Of a stretch of DNA of 64,000 nucleotides, positions 24,901 through 37,238 are shown in pieces. How positions within the stretch are numbered: the stretch's first letter is position 1; each line of letters opens with the position of its first letter. Made by a program: the position numbers and the translations under genes. Below the pieces are notes generated by a model. That model was not told where the DNA came from, made no database searches, and worked only from the letters and a program-made list of their open reading frames with translations. The stretch lies in contig OENT01000086.1 of NCBI GenBank assembly GCA_900239685.1, positions 1-64,000 on the forward strand, in the 5' to 3' direction. This DNA is from Rotaria macrura. Taxonomy: Eukaryota; Rotifera; Eurotatoria; Philodinida; Philodinidae.

Positions 24901-26152
24901 TCTAATCTGCTTTATTTAAGTGCATTTTTTTTAAAAATAAACTTCTATCAGAGTTTCTCGGCAAATTTTGAGTCAGAAGTCCGTTCGTTTTCATTTTTTA
25001 GCTTATTACTGAGAAGTTAATGTTTTTTCTGTGTAAGTCAGTCTTCTATTTTAATGTATGGGTATACAAATTATAACGTCTTCCCGTTCGATATTATCGC
25101 TTTTGGAAGGCTTTTTCCCATTATCAGTAGTAACTTTATATGGTTGAAAAAAAAACAAAGAGCAAAAATTGCATTAGATACATCGTCTCCATGACAGAAT
25201 AATCAAGGGAAATAAAAACGTAAGAAAGATAAAGGTCGAACAAATAACATAACTGCGTAAAAAATATCTAAATATTGCCAGCTAATGACGAAAAGAAAAT
25301 ATGACTCAAACAAATAACTCATTCGCTCTTCTTAGAGTTTTACTGTAAGCGTTCGATATGAGAAGTTTTTCATCTACATGTGTAACGACTTGGGGATTCG
25401 AACATCAATATTCAAGCCTGGAATCTTCTGGTATTCCTACAAGTAGAACACAATCGATAAAAAGGATGCTTCATATAAATAAGATAAATTGAAAATACTT
25501 TTCAATGACTAGAGAAATAAAAAATCAATACTAAACCTTATTTAAAAACATGGTTTTATTTTGAAAAGATGCAACGTAAGTTGATTATTCTATTTTCTTA
25601 TATAAAATTTTGTCTGTTCTTGTGCCTCGAACAGAATAAAACAATGTGATCTTTTTTACCACCACAAAATTAAACCTTACCTATAGAAAATATAGTATGT
25701 AATAGTTAAGGAGAAGTCTCATTCCATATTCAACATCTTTCAATTATACTGATCATTGAAATCTTGTAATTTTGCCTATTATTTTACTTACGAAGAAATC
25801 TCATTAGCTTCCGTTTCGAAGCAATTTATTCATTGATCTATTTTCGAGAATATTTTCCATCTTTTGTTTCTATATATTGTAGCTCATGATGAGAAATTTG
25901 CAGCACGACTGCTGCCACAATTACGATAGTTGTAAATAGAGAACTAAAGTCATAGTACAGATGAAAAATGAGGGAAGAGAAGAAAATTTTGAACATCGAA
26001 TCTGCTCTCTCCTTACAACTTATGTAAGGGAAAGTTCATCTTTTCTAAAAACGATCATCGGAACTGCTCGGACATATGAAATATTCGTTTATTGTATGTC
26101 ATTATTGGTTTATCATGATATTTACTAATATTTCATATTTATCATCGATTTC
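18993..26152. other. Long gene-free stretch
   Basis: Over 7 kb with only short open frames and no recognised domain on either strand. Notable local features are a G run near 21434 and a T run near 23135. I found no tRNA-like fold, no long inverted repeat and no transposase fragment by reading. It may hold distal regulatory sequence or diverged repeats. Confidence 0.5.
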
Positions 26153-26164
26153 AGATTATTGAAA

Positions 26165-29100
26165 ATGGTTGGTCATAATTCACGAAACCTTAGTCTCATT
26201 GAACCCTCGTATATTTGCAAGGCTTGCTGCTTATTAATGCGAGAGCCCGTACAATTAATTGATTGTGGCCATAGAATGTGTCAATCATGTGCAAATGAAC
26301 AATCCGAGTACGTCATAGAATGATTTTAATAGATTTCATATTGTTTTTCTATTTAAGAAACATGATTATATGTTCGGAATGTAAAGAACAAACAACACGA
26401 AACAAAGTAAGATGTTTGTTGAATTTCTTAATAAACATCGTTTTCTCGTTCAGTTATTAGTTGACCGTGGTTTTAAAAAGGACATGCAAACTTTGTCAAT
26501 TCTCTGCCAATTATGTGATTGGACTGGTATGTTGAGCAACTATCAAGTACGATACTTTTTCTCTTCGCTCCTGTTCTTGTATGTGTCTCGTTTGAATTTT
26601 TTGTGAAGACACATCTTGATCAAAGTCATCCGAATCCTTTATGTGATTTTTGCGGCCAAAAATCAACTTCAGTCAATGACCTCGATCATCACAAGCTTTA
26701 CATATGTGAAAAAGCAATCGTTGGTTGTCCTCTGAAATCAATTGGATGTGAACATATGGTATAGATTTTAAATTTAACTTTGGTTTTTCATGTTCGATAA
26801 TCTGCTTTATCATTCAGGTTGCCCGTCGTTATCTTCACAAACATTATTTGAGTGATCAACATCAAATCATTTTATCACAAATCGCTGTTCGTATGAACTT
26901 GCTTTTATCAACGAACTGCAACAATGATTCAGTGACGTATTCTCATCAGAGAGAACATTTTAAAACAGATGAAATTGAAAAACTTTCTACGGCAATTGAT
27001 AGTTTGTCTGATGGTACAAATAACTTGTTTGAAGAATTGAAGCGTCTCGGTATTGAATGTAATCGATACCATGATGAGATGCAAACTTTGATTCAACGAT
27101 GCTCAGGACTTAAGAAATCGTGTGAAGAACAGAATTCTTCTGTGAATGGAATCAAATATAATCAAGAGTATGCTCAACAAGACATATCATTGATGAAACA
27201 AAAATTTAATGATATGTACAACAGTTCTTATGATGGTACACTATTATGGCGAATAACTAATGTACAAGAAAAAAGAGGTGACAAACAATTAGATTAATTT
27301 TATATTTCATTGAAATATAGAGTACTTCTCGTTTTTCCATCGGATCGAGACAAATTAAATCATGAATAATTTAAAAACAAATGAATTATAGACGTGATTT
27401 TCTTAATCATGAATATCCTAGTATCTATTCAAGTACTATGCCGAGAAGTTTGAGCACTATTATTATTATCATTAGAAAGCATGTCTTTACAGTTGTGATA
27501 AGTGACTCTTAAATTACAATAAAGTATGAATATAAAAATGAACTAGATATATGTTGTGCATTTTTTCGGAAACTCCTCCTAGTTATGCACAACAACCTTT
27601 TTCATATCATACAAAGCTGTATGAACAGATGTTGTGTAATAGAAATAAGAATCTTGTATTACTCATCACTAAACAGAAATGATAGATAAAAGACCTGAAT
27701 GCCATTTGAAAGAGCTCGCTTAAAAAAACCGCATCTCATAGACTGCATGCATCTGACAATTTTTCAAGCATGACTCTACATAAATTCTTTTTATTAAAAA
27801 ACGTTCGACTTCCATTAGGAAGATCATAATTAATTTTGGTAGTTCTAAGTCATCTTGCTTCAGCAGATAAGTTAACAAACGATTAATGTAAAGGAGTCAT
27901 TGTCATACTAGAAAAGTGTATTGCATCTGTATAGTATTCGAAATAACAATTCTCTTTTCAGAGTCATTGTTGAATGAATTTATCAAGAAATATTCTGACA
28001 TAAAGATTATCATTTTGCACATTTTTATAACTCAAGATCAGATCGAACTTATGAAAAACTGATTTCTGTAATGTTTAATCTCATTCATGTTCTTACGTTT
28101 TCGGCAAGCGTCTACTCGTCTGAAAATTATGACTATGGTAGCGAAACGAAAATACGAAGTTTAGTTGTCATTAAACAGTTACGAGCACGATGATTTTTAG
28201 TCGAAACAAGAAGATTTCTCTGGTTAACTAGACAAATTAATAGTATCAAGTCGGCTACTTCATTCTATTGAATGTGCCATTTTTTCGTCTACGAGATTTT
28301 AAGAGGCAGTTGAAAATTCTGGAACAATAAAATTTTCTTCCAGAAGACTCTAAAATGACTTGTACTCATATCTATTATGATGAAAGGCATTATTCTAATC
28401 TTAAGAACGTAGAGTAGAGTGGGGCAATTGCAGACGAAAAAAAGTACTTTTCACTTGTGACTGCCATAGCTCCATCAATTTTAGGTATTTTTTTCTGTTT
28501 TTTTTTCGGACTGATAGCTGAATGTCAGCTCTAAAAAANNNNNNNNNNNNNNNNNNNNNNNNNNNNNNNNNNNNNNNNNNNNNNNNNNNNNNNNNNNNNN
28601 NNNNNNNNNNNNNNNNNNNNNNNNNNNNNNNNNNNNNNNNNNNNNNNNNNNNNNNNNNNNNNNNNNNNNNNNNNNNNNNNNNNNNNNNNNNNNNNNNNNN
28701 NNNNNNNNNNNNNNNNNNNNNNNNNNNNNNNNNNNNNNNNNNNNNNNNNNNNNNNNNNNNNNNNNNNNNNNNNNNNNNNNNNNNNNNNNNNNNNNNNNNN
28801 NNNNNNNNNNNNNNNNNNNNNNNNNNNNNNNNNNNNNNNNNNNNNNNNNNNNNNNNNNNNNNNNNATCGTAAGATTCTTACCATTTGTAGATAATCATTG
28901 CCTCAATCTATTTGTGAAAAAATTGCTAAAGAATCTTGTTCAGGTAGTGAGAAAACCGATAATTAGTGACTCCATGTAAAATAGCTGGGAATCTGCAATT
29001 ACCCCACGTTGTACGCTTGTTTTCTGCAATTGCCCCACGTGGGGTAATTGCAGAAAACTTGCAGAACCTACTAGAGAATAAGCGATTGAACAAGTTTGGA

Positions 29101-30275
29101 TAGTCTGTTATTAATAATTTTTACATGAGGTTATAGAGCTGACATTCAGCTATCAGTCCGAAAAAAAAACAGAAAAAAATACCTAAAATTGATGGAGCTA
29201 TCGCAGTCACAAGTGAAAAGTACTTTTTTTCGTCTGCAATTGCCCCACTCTACTCTATGTACAACAACGGAATAGTGGTTTATTTGAGATAGATTTGAAA
29301 AGAGATCGAAAGAAACATTTGACTAAGATGATTCGTTGCACATGAGATTCTGTTAAAAATGTCTCGTAACGTATTTTAGTTGTATTTTCATATTTATTTC
29401 ATTTGTTAAAATCAATCTCGAAAAATATGCCGATCGATTTCGTTTCACGTACGTGATCGATCACTTGTTACAGTGAATTTCCCTTTCATCAAATGTTTTT
29501 ATCACGAGTAGCGATTGCATTTGGCAATCAATTGATTTTTTAAATTTCTAAAAGAGAAAAATTATTTGAAGAATTTTCCCTCACACTAATGCATCGCATA
29601 AAACTATTTCAAAACTAATGTAAGCATTGTAGAATATATTGCTAAATGATGAAACCATAAGTGATAATGATCTGAGAGGGAGTATTTATTTGTGTTTTAG
29701 CTGCTGCTCAATCTAAAACACAAGTATCAATTTATTCTCCACCTTTTTACTCATCACGTACAGGTTACAAAATGTGTCTTCGACTGTATTTGAATGGTGA
29801 TGGAAATGCTCAACAAACACACGTGTCGTTATTTATAGTTCTTATGCGTGGTGCATACGATGCCATTCTCATGTTTCCATTTTGTTTTCAAGTCATTTTT
29901 TGTCTGTGTGACCAAAGCAATCAACAAAATCATATTATTGACTCATTTCGACCGGATATTAAATCAAATAGTTTTCAGCGACCACGTTCAGACATGAACA
30001 TCGCTAGTGGAATACCGAAATTTGCTCCCGTAAGCATATTTGAAACAGGGAACAACTCCTACGTTCGTGATGATGCTATGTACATTAGAGTGATCGTTGA
30101 TTTTGTCAATATGCCAAAAACAATTCTACCTTACGTATTTAATCTTAATCCAGGCTTACAAACTGAAATTCAGCAAACAAAAATTCTTGAAGAAATCGAA
30201 AACCAACGACAACTGCAAAAAAGTGATTCTGCAGTTATACACAATGAGACCGATCAATCTATGATAACTAATTGA
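26165..30275 (+). CDS. TRAF-family adaptor, copy A
   Basis: TRAF proteins are cytoplasmic adaptors, often E3 ligases, for TNF-receptor/TLR-type signalling. Exons: 26165-26307, 26358-26406, 26454-26546, 26609-26758, 26818-27277 and 29701-30275. The sum is 1470 nt, open, 489 residues. The N-terminal RING reads YICKACC .. LIDCGHRMCQSC .. ICSEC. TRAF-type zinc fingers follow (CQLCDW.., THLDQSHPNPLCDFC.., GCPLKSIGC). A helical, probably coiled-coil, section lies around residues 170-290. The C-terminal TRAF/MATH domain has DGTLLWRI, YSPPFYSSRTGYKMCLRLYL, NGDG, DSFRPD and MNIASGIPKF, close to TRAF1/2/3-type MATH domains. An acceptor-like TTTCAG lies 11 nt before the ATG. The last intron (2.4 kb) holds a foldback element and the assembly gap. 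Which vertebrate TRAF is closest cannot be settled by eye. Confidence 0.88.
28412..29255. mobile_element. Foldback/MITE element in the last intron of TRAF copy A
   Basis: Both ends read GAGTAGAGTGGGGCAATTGC in inverted orientation, flanked by TA at 28410-28411 and 29256-29257. The arms are at least 120 bp and near-identical. An inner palindrome around CCCCACGTGGGG is at about 29032-29045. No coding sequence is visible, but 327 bases of the middle are undetermined. Confidence 0.75.
28539..28865. other. Assembly gap
   Basis: A run of undetermined bases. It starts inside one arm of the foldback element, which is the likely reason assembly failed. The stated gap length may be an estimate. Confidence 0.98.
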
Positions 30276-33200
30276 TGTTATGAGGAATCAAAGAGAACTC
30301 TTCAACTACTTCTGATTTACGTAAAGAGATAAAATCAATGTAAATATTACTTAGGATACTATGTATCGAATAAAAGTATAAAATGCAAGAAGGAAAAAGC
30401 AGACTTCTATGCTTCAGAATTACAGTGAAGTTCAAAGAAGTACAGAAGTCGGGTTTTTCTATCTTGATGATATGGATTTCAATGTCACAGAATGGAAGCA
30501 AGTTTGAGTTGTATTTGCAGCACCGCAGTCCAATGAATCGTCGGTTTGCTAGCATTCACCTTCGAGCAAGGTTACCGGGAAAGGACTGCAGAGCTCGTAA
30601 TCCGAGAATTTTTCTACTAGTTGTTACCCCCAGCCTTTTCAGATTAACTGAATACATCCCTGCATATTTGTTTAACTGTATGAAAATATTTTTTCTTCGA
30701 CTCGTTTTATTTTTGTTTCTGTAAATAGAAATGAATTAATTGTCTTGGAATTTTTATTCGTAACTACATAAAAACTATTCAATTGAAGAATATTTTTAGT
30801 GTTGACTTTTAATAACATACTGTAGATCATCAAGAGGTTAAATAACATATTTCGATAGTAGATTATGTACTTTTTTCGCATGATGAAAGATAGACGAATG
30901 TTTATACCAACTTAGATAATGCAAAAAAGTTGACTTTTCTGATTACGTAAAAGTTGTTCGATTGTAGAACTCGATCAAGCTAATTTTATTCTTGGGAAAG
31001 TTATTTTAATACGAAGTGATGTTTAGGAGAAAGATTTTCATGATTTATTTTCTATAGAAAATTTGAACTACTTTTGTGTAGTGTTATTTGATCATTGGTA
31101 TGAACCATAGATAGTTTGAGATTAACTCACCGGAAAAATGGTTCTTTACAGAACTCTGATGTCTAAGAATTGGGCATGGATGTGATATGAATGACTATAA
31201 GTAGTCGACTGTTAAATAGCGACACATTGGATCGCATAAATTATTGGGCATTCTACGAAGCAATCTATGTCAAAGTAATCAAAGCGCAGTCAGTGCACTT
31301 TTATTCTTCTGTGCATAGGTTTTTATTTAGTAGAGACATTTCAAAACATTTTCGTGGATGTGAAATAGTTATTATGCCTGTGAGTACGTTTGCAAAATCA
31401 ACAGTTACAAGGGGTGTATAAGAATAAAGAATTTCTCTTCTAGTCGGGTACCGTACGAAATTTTGAACCGGTATATGATTCTAGTGCATCACAGTTATCG
31501 TTATTGTAATGTGAGAAGTTTTCTCTCGAGAAAATCTTGAAAATATGAAATGAATTTCATTAGTCGCTATGGGAAAGCAAACAGTCGATATTAAAATATG
31601 TCAATTTTTCTTCTATGACTCCGGTGATGTTATCATTTATGGTGACTTTAAAGATCCATTAGAAGACAGAGAATAGAGATCTTGATAATTGTAGTGTTTA
31701 AATTAGTGAACATGCATGAAAATGAAAGTAACACTTGTTCTGTACTTCTACTGATAGAAATAATTGATTTTTGTTAAACTTTCCAATGAAAGTTTTATTT
31801 CAGAGTAAATTAAGTGACAATTTAGGTTGTTTCATTGCTCAAGATAAATGAAAGGCATATTTTAATCTTAAACTTTCAATCATACATCGAGTAGCAACGT
31901 ATTTCTTCTTTTATTCGAAAAAACAAGAGATTCATCATATATTCAAGTCTCTATATCAATAACAATAATAGATCAACGTAGAAAATCTAGCCATTTGTTC
32001 ATCTTAAGATGCTCGTGATGGAGAATTACTTGAAAGCTGACAGGGAAAAATATTCAATTGTGCATCATTGCTGGGTAATTTAATGTATGATAGATTTGGA
32101 TTCATCTACTCATCTAAGTCTGATTTCCTACTTGACTCGAGCATTAAATAATTAGTTTAATAGATTATTTGACTGCTATCAAGTGGAAAGTACGTTAGTG
32201 AAATTGATTATCATATCTTCGATGAAATTCATACCTCGTTAATTCTATCAGAATACCATTTGTCACTGGTAGAAAGATTTTCTTTCATGGTATCAGATTT
32301 CCTCCGCCTTTTTTTAAATATCATAATATTTTTCTAGATCACAGCCAAAAATGATTTCACAAAGAAAAAGAAACATAGCTTGTCTATTGTCTTGGGATGA
32401 ATGCATACTGAATGTGCTTCTTCTATCTTAATTTTATTCAAACGGATATTATCGTTCATCTTTGGTCTTGAACATTCTTGATCGATCACCTGAATGGTAT
32501 TAATTTCTGCAACGTCCAATGACGAACATTACGATGAACGTCACGTTTCACTCGTGTACAAGAATGTTCAATGTATTTCCGTAAAGCCGCCGCGTGTTCA
32601 CTAACAAGATCTATTAGTCACCATGTAAAAATTTAATCAATACCACTATGAAATTCAAGTCACTCAACGATGAATTCGGATCGGAAGCATAGAGAGACAA
32701 ACTAATGGTTCGTAATTTCATCTACTGAATCATGTTCCATTGATCTTCGAATTTTCAGCTATCAACTGGATGATAAACATCTTACAACAACCTGATTAGA
32801 AATCATTTCTTGCACACTTCCATTAGTACAATTACTAAGATGGATAGATTTAATTCTGATATGGATAGTATGGAAGTTTAGGTCCAATGGATCTTCTCGG
32901 ATTCTTCGGTTAGCTTTGGATATTGATTGAAGTTTGTAGTTGAGCAAAATTCACCATTAAGCCTGAAATTATTACACAAAGTTTCAACGTACCAGCTGGC
33001 GGTAACTGAATTTAATACATGTTTACAAAACTTACAACATGACATGCTTATTTCATACTTCGGAGACTACTGTTGACGTTCGTAATCAGTATATCCAAGT
33101 GTTTATTTTCTGATTCTCATCCATACTAATGATTAGTTGATGAATGATAGTGCAAAATGTATTTCATATTTTTCTCTGCTAATCGTCATTGTAGAAACTT

Positions 33201-35531
33201 CTGCGTAGATTCTTTATTGTCTCTTTTAAGATCTCTGTAAAATTACATGAGAAGATTGGTTATGATGTTTCAATTAGAAAAATGCAACGAAGTCAAATTT
33301 AATTGACACAATCTGCGGGGTAGTTTTTCCTATGAAATTAGCATTAGATGACAAACACTGGGCTTTTGAAACGATGTAAATTGAAAACAATCAAAACTTG
33401 TCTTATTCTGTACTTATTTCATCGGTATTTAGAATAACATTCTCATTATTAATATTCCATTTGCTTGCGTAATTTATTTTTGCTCTGCACACGAGATCAA
33501 AAGCAAACTAAAAATGTCAAGTTTTACTGTATGTTAACGATGTTTCTATTTTTCATACGATCACAATCTAATTCAACAGCACGATTTCTGTAAATTTTCA
33601 ATCGCTACACGGTGTAACTACTGAGGAATAAGTATTCGTCAGAAACATGATTCGGACACAATTAAGAGAAATGGCATTTGGTTCATACTAATACATGGCT
33701 ACTAGGTATATTAAACGGACGAATTGTGTAGCAACAAAAAATTCTAAAAATAAACTTTTCGATGTTAGAAAGTTGTGCGAATTGCATAACGCTAGTGTCT
33801 GTCATTTAGTCTGTTTCTTATAAAGAGAAATGTAGGTAAAACAGTCATATGCATATTTTTATTTAGTATAGAAAGGAAAGCCTGTGTGACGCTGCAGAAC
33901 AATGATTTCTATTGCCGTTAGCGAAGAAAAATTCGAATGATGAAATCTGTCATTATTTAGAGGTCATCGATTACAAAAGAAAAAGTGCACATCTCGAACT
34001 GGGAAGTTATTCAATACTACGTATTCACTAAAGGGTGTCCATTCAAAAAGCCGTTTGATATTCTTGAAGTAACACGAAGACGATTGTTTCATCAGAAACG
34101 TCTGAATTCTTGTAGAAAACATACAAATATACCGAGCGATACTATTTTATAATTATTAAAAACATCGTAAAAAGATATTTTGCTGGTTGGTTTTTTCCAA
34201 CCGCTGCGCAATTGTTTTTCTCTCGTCCTTCGCTTATATATATTGCTGTTTCTTCGCATTGCCTATACAAAGTAGTAGCAAGAGCACTATGGTGTTGTTA
34301 CTCTTTAGTTCTTGTTCCTAATAAATGAAATATATAAATATATGTTTTAAATCAATCTTGTGCTTTACAAACACAACTTCATTACTTGAGAGGATGAATT
34401 CATTTGAAAGAACTATTTCAACGAGTACTTTGGTCTAATCATTTTATGATGTCTTTGTACGTATTAAACTTAGTCAATTTTTATATGAAACACAGTGAAG
34501 TTTGTCGCGTCATTAATTATACATCTAGAGGATGAAGCTATGATTGTGGTGTAAATGAAAGACGGTCTCAAAACGAAGCTATTTCTTCGATGTAAATAAA
34601 CTTGATGCGGATATTAAAATATGGTATATTCTGGCAAGCTTTCATTTCATTCATAGATTAATTTCGAAGTGATTCATTCAGACTAATAAGTCAAAATCGC
34701 GCATTCTCTTGTTCAAAGCATTCATTGTAATCTACGTCAGATTTTGTAAATTGTTTCAAATTTAAGATTTGTACTAGCTTTAATTAAAGGCAAGCATATT
34801 GTTTGTACAAATCAATAATTCAATAAATAGAAATCCACACTCGATTTTATTTAGATGACATTCGATAGACGGAATAGCTTATGAGTCACAGGGGGAGGAG
34901 GAGGGGGGGGGCGATAGTTTATCTACTCCAGAATATTTTCAGGTACGATGGAAGTACGCACTAATGAAGTGTCACTTTTCCCCCTTGTTATGAAGGAACT
35001 TTGAGCGACACTGCATTAGGGTATTGCATACTTAAGACCAATTCATTCCAGGATATTATCTTATGTTTAGAAAAACTTTGAATGTCTATTTCTTACTACT
35101 TAATTATTATCATGGGTAAACTTTTATAGAATGAGCTCTAAGAGTATTCTGTTTTGAAATAAAATATTGTTTATTATTCTTTTGAAGACGGACTATAAAT
35201 AGAACACTGATAGATTGTTGAAAAGTAAAAAATGATTTAATTCGTGGAAGGAAAAGCTCAGAAGCTTATCTGTAAACTCAGAATCGATTTCTATTCTTAG
35301 AATTTTATCGACAGATGACAACAATATTGAGAAAAATTCATAACTAATTGTTTTGTGAATAATATGTGCGAATGTAGAAAATTCGCTACGTTCATCCCGT
35401 GCATTTCGAGTGTGTCGGCAACGTCTTAATTTTATCTGAATTGAGAATATGTTCAGAAGAGAAAATAGAATATTAGTTATTATTCTTGTCATCGACAAAA
35501 ATACTGTATTCGGACAATTTTCTTTTGAATC

Positions 35532-35777
35532 TAGAAGAAAACACCAGCTGAAATGTTGCGGTCTTCATTTATCGAAATAGTATCGCGAATGAAAAAAGGA
35601 AGCATGTTTCCAAGTCGATGATTCCAACCGCCGGATCCGTGAATTTCCTGTGGAACCCTACACGGAAGACACCGTTTCCGATTAGAAAATAGATGTGGAA
35701 ATCCTGCCACTGAATTCTTGCTTCCAAGTTCCTTGCATGTTTCGGTGTTTTCCTACTGCAGCTGGTTTGTTCTTCTC
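35532..35777. repeat. Small inverted-repeat element
   Basis: The left end AGAAGAAAACACCAGCTG is mirrored at the right end by CAGCTGGTTTGTTCTTCT. The length is about 245 bp with no coding content. It may be a MITE; no target duplication was resolved. Confidence 0.45.
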
Positions 35778-35838
35778 GAGCTGACTATGATTTATCTGGA
35801 CTATGTATGGATCAAATTGTTGAGGTTTACCTCAAGAC

Positions 35839-35900
35839 TAGAATCCTGCAGCCCTAGCCTAGGGTAGAGTTAGGGTACAACTGGGGTAGAACCGTCGCCA
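35839..35900. repeat. Solo end of the TAGAxTCCTGCA element family
   Basis: TAGAATCCTGCAGCCCTAGC followed by GGGTA-rich words matches the ends of the element at 57774-59163. I could not find the partner end downstream, so this may be a truncated or diverged copy. Confidence 0.45.
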
Positions 35901-37238
35901 GGTAAAAACCCAGTGCCACAAACGATCTAAAACGTTATAAACAAACGCTAAATATCTCCGTAATCCGCCATACCAGAAAAGTAAGACGAATAGTATGAAA
36001 AATAGTGACCGATTTTTAGCGAAAAAAAAATGGTATCTACACCGGTATGATGGGTAACGGAGCAATAGTATGGAAATCAATGCCGTAATACGCCGTTTTA
36101 TAGGCGTTTCCGATGGTCGGAATGATCTTTCGGGGTACCTTGCTTTTGACGACAATTTATACTGCATCAATCAATACATCAAAATCACTTCGAACGCTCA
36201 ATCCGGCGTCGAGTGACTCCTACATACTCAATATCAGATTGCATAATCTCTACTGCTTTTCTATATTAAACTTCTGTTTCCATTGGTTGCGTTGCTTACG
36301 CAACTTTTCTTTATCTTGTGCAATTAAGTCTGTATATAAGGCTCGAAACCAACCTAATAAAGTCAGAATTATTGGGTTAATAATTTCCATAGTCAATAAG
36401 TTTGATTCGATAAGGTTCACAGAGATAGTCGGTGATACTATTGAGTCTTGTAAATAAATTAAACTTTTATCATCAAGTTCTGAGAACTGAATAATTAAAC
36501 TTCAGTCTGTTCTAAACTTTTTGCTTCCGGAAAAACTTTTCTCTATTCAATTCATTATGTTAACTCTTCATCCAAGATATCAGCCTGAATCAAATCGCTT
36601 TGATTAATGCTTGAAACTAATCTAGACGTCAATAAGAACAAGTAAATTGAGAAATTTTAGGAGGCGAAAAAAAATGGCTGCATAGTGATCTCTCAGTCAA
36701 CTAGTTACATACGAGTCTAAAGTCGATTGAGGGTATTGTAGTTGCTTACACTGTGTGTACTCGCACTAATAGTTCTTATCATCAACATGATCGTCGCAAG
36801 CAGATTCATGATTAACATCATTTAGCCTACGTACAAAAAACTATTTGATGTTCGCTTAAGTTTTGCTAAGGTATAATTACGTAAGAATGAAAAGTGAAAA
36901 GTCAACTTTGGCTTAGTGTAGACAAGTACATGAAGCTAAACATAGTTAACAGTGAGTCATGGTCGTATGATTTATTTGATACATAGCATGTGTTCAAGAT
37001 GGATTGTTCGAAAATTTCAGGTCAAAGGCAGTAGTAAAATTTTAATAAGTTGATCAATGTATATCGTTTTAGATAATTTTGAAACATGAGAGCTTTGTCA
37101 TAGTTTTCTTCCAAACAGTTGAAATATATTGTTGAGTGAATTGATGTTTGTCCAAAGGCGTCAGAAGATATTTCATACGATAAGAAATAGATCTAAACAC
37201 AACTATGATCGATATACTTCAGATGATTAGAAAACAAG

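Larger units (their letters stand above)
30276..37220. other. Intergenic between the TRAF copies
   Basis: Nearly 7 kb separating the two TRAF genes. I see no supported gene. Features: a short GC-richer patch near 30570-30640, a purine/G tract (GGGGGAGGAGG then a G run) at 34891-34910, a small inverted repeat at 35532-35777, and an end of the TAGAxTCCTGCA family at 35839. Open frames here (for example 30383-30724, 35193-35498 and 35859-36170) have no recognisable product. Confidence 0.5.

Noticed and set aside
28522-28884. Long open frames of undetermined residues on both strands
   Set aside because: They are produced by the assembly gap.
30383-30724. Open frame of 113 codons after TRAF copy A
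   Set aside because: No recognisable motif, mixed composition, and a frame on the opposite strand of similar quality; not supported as a gene.
35859-36170. Minus-strand open frame of 103 codons
   Set aside because: It overlaps the solo TAGAATCCTGCA repeat end; likely incidental.
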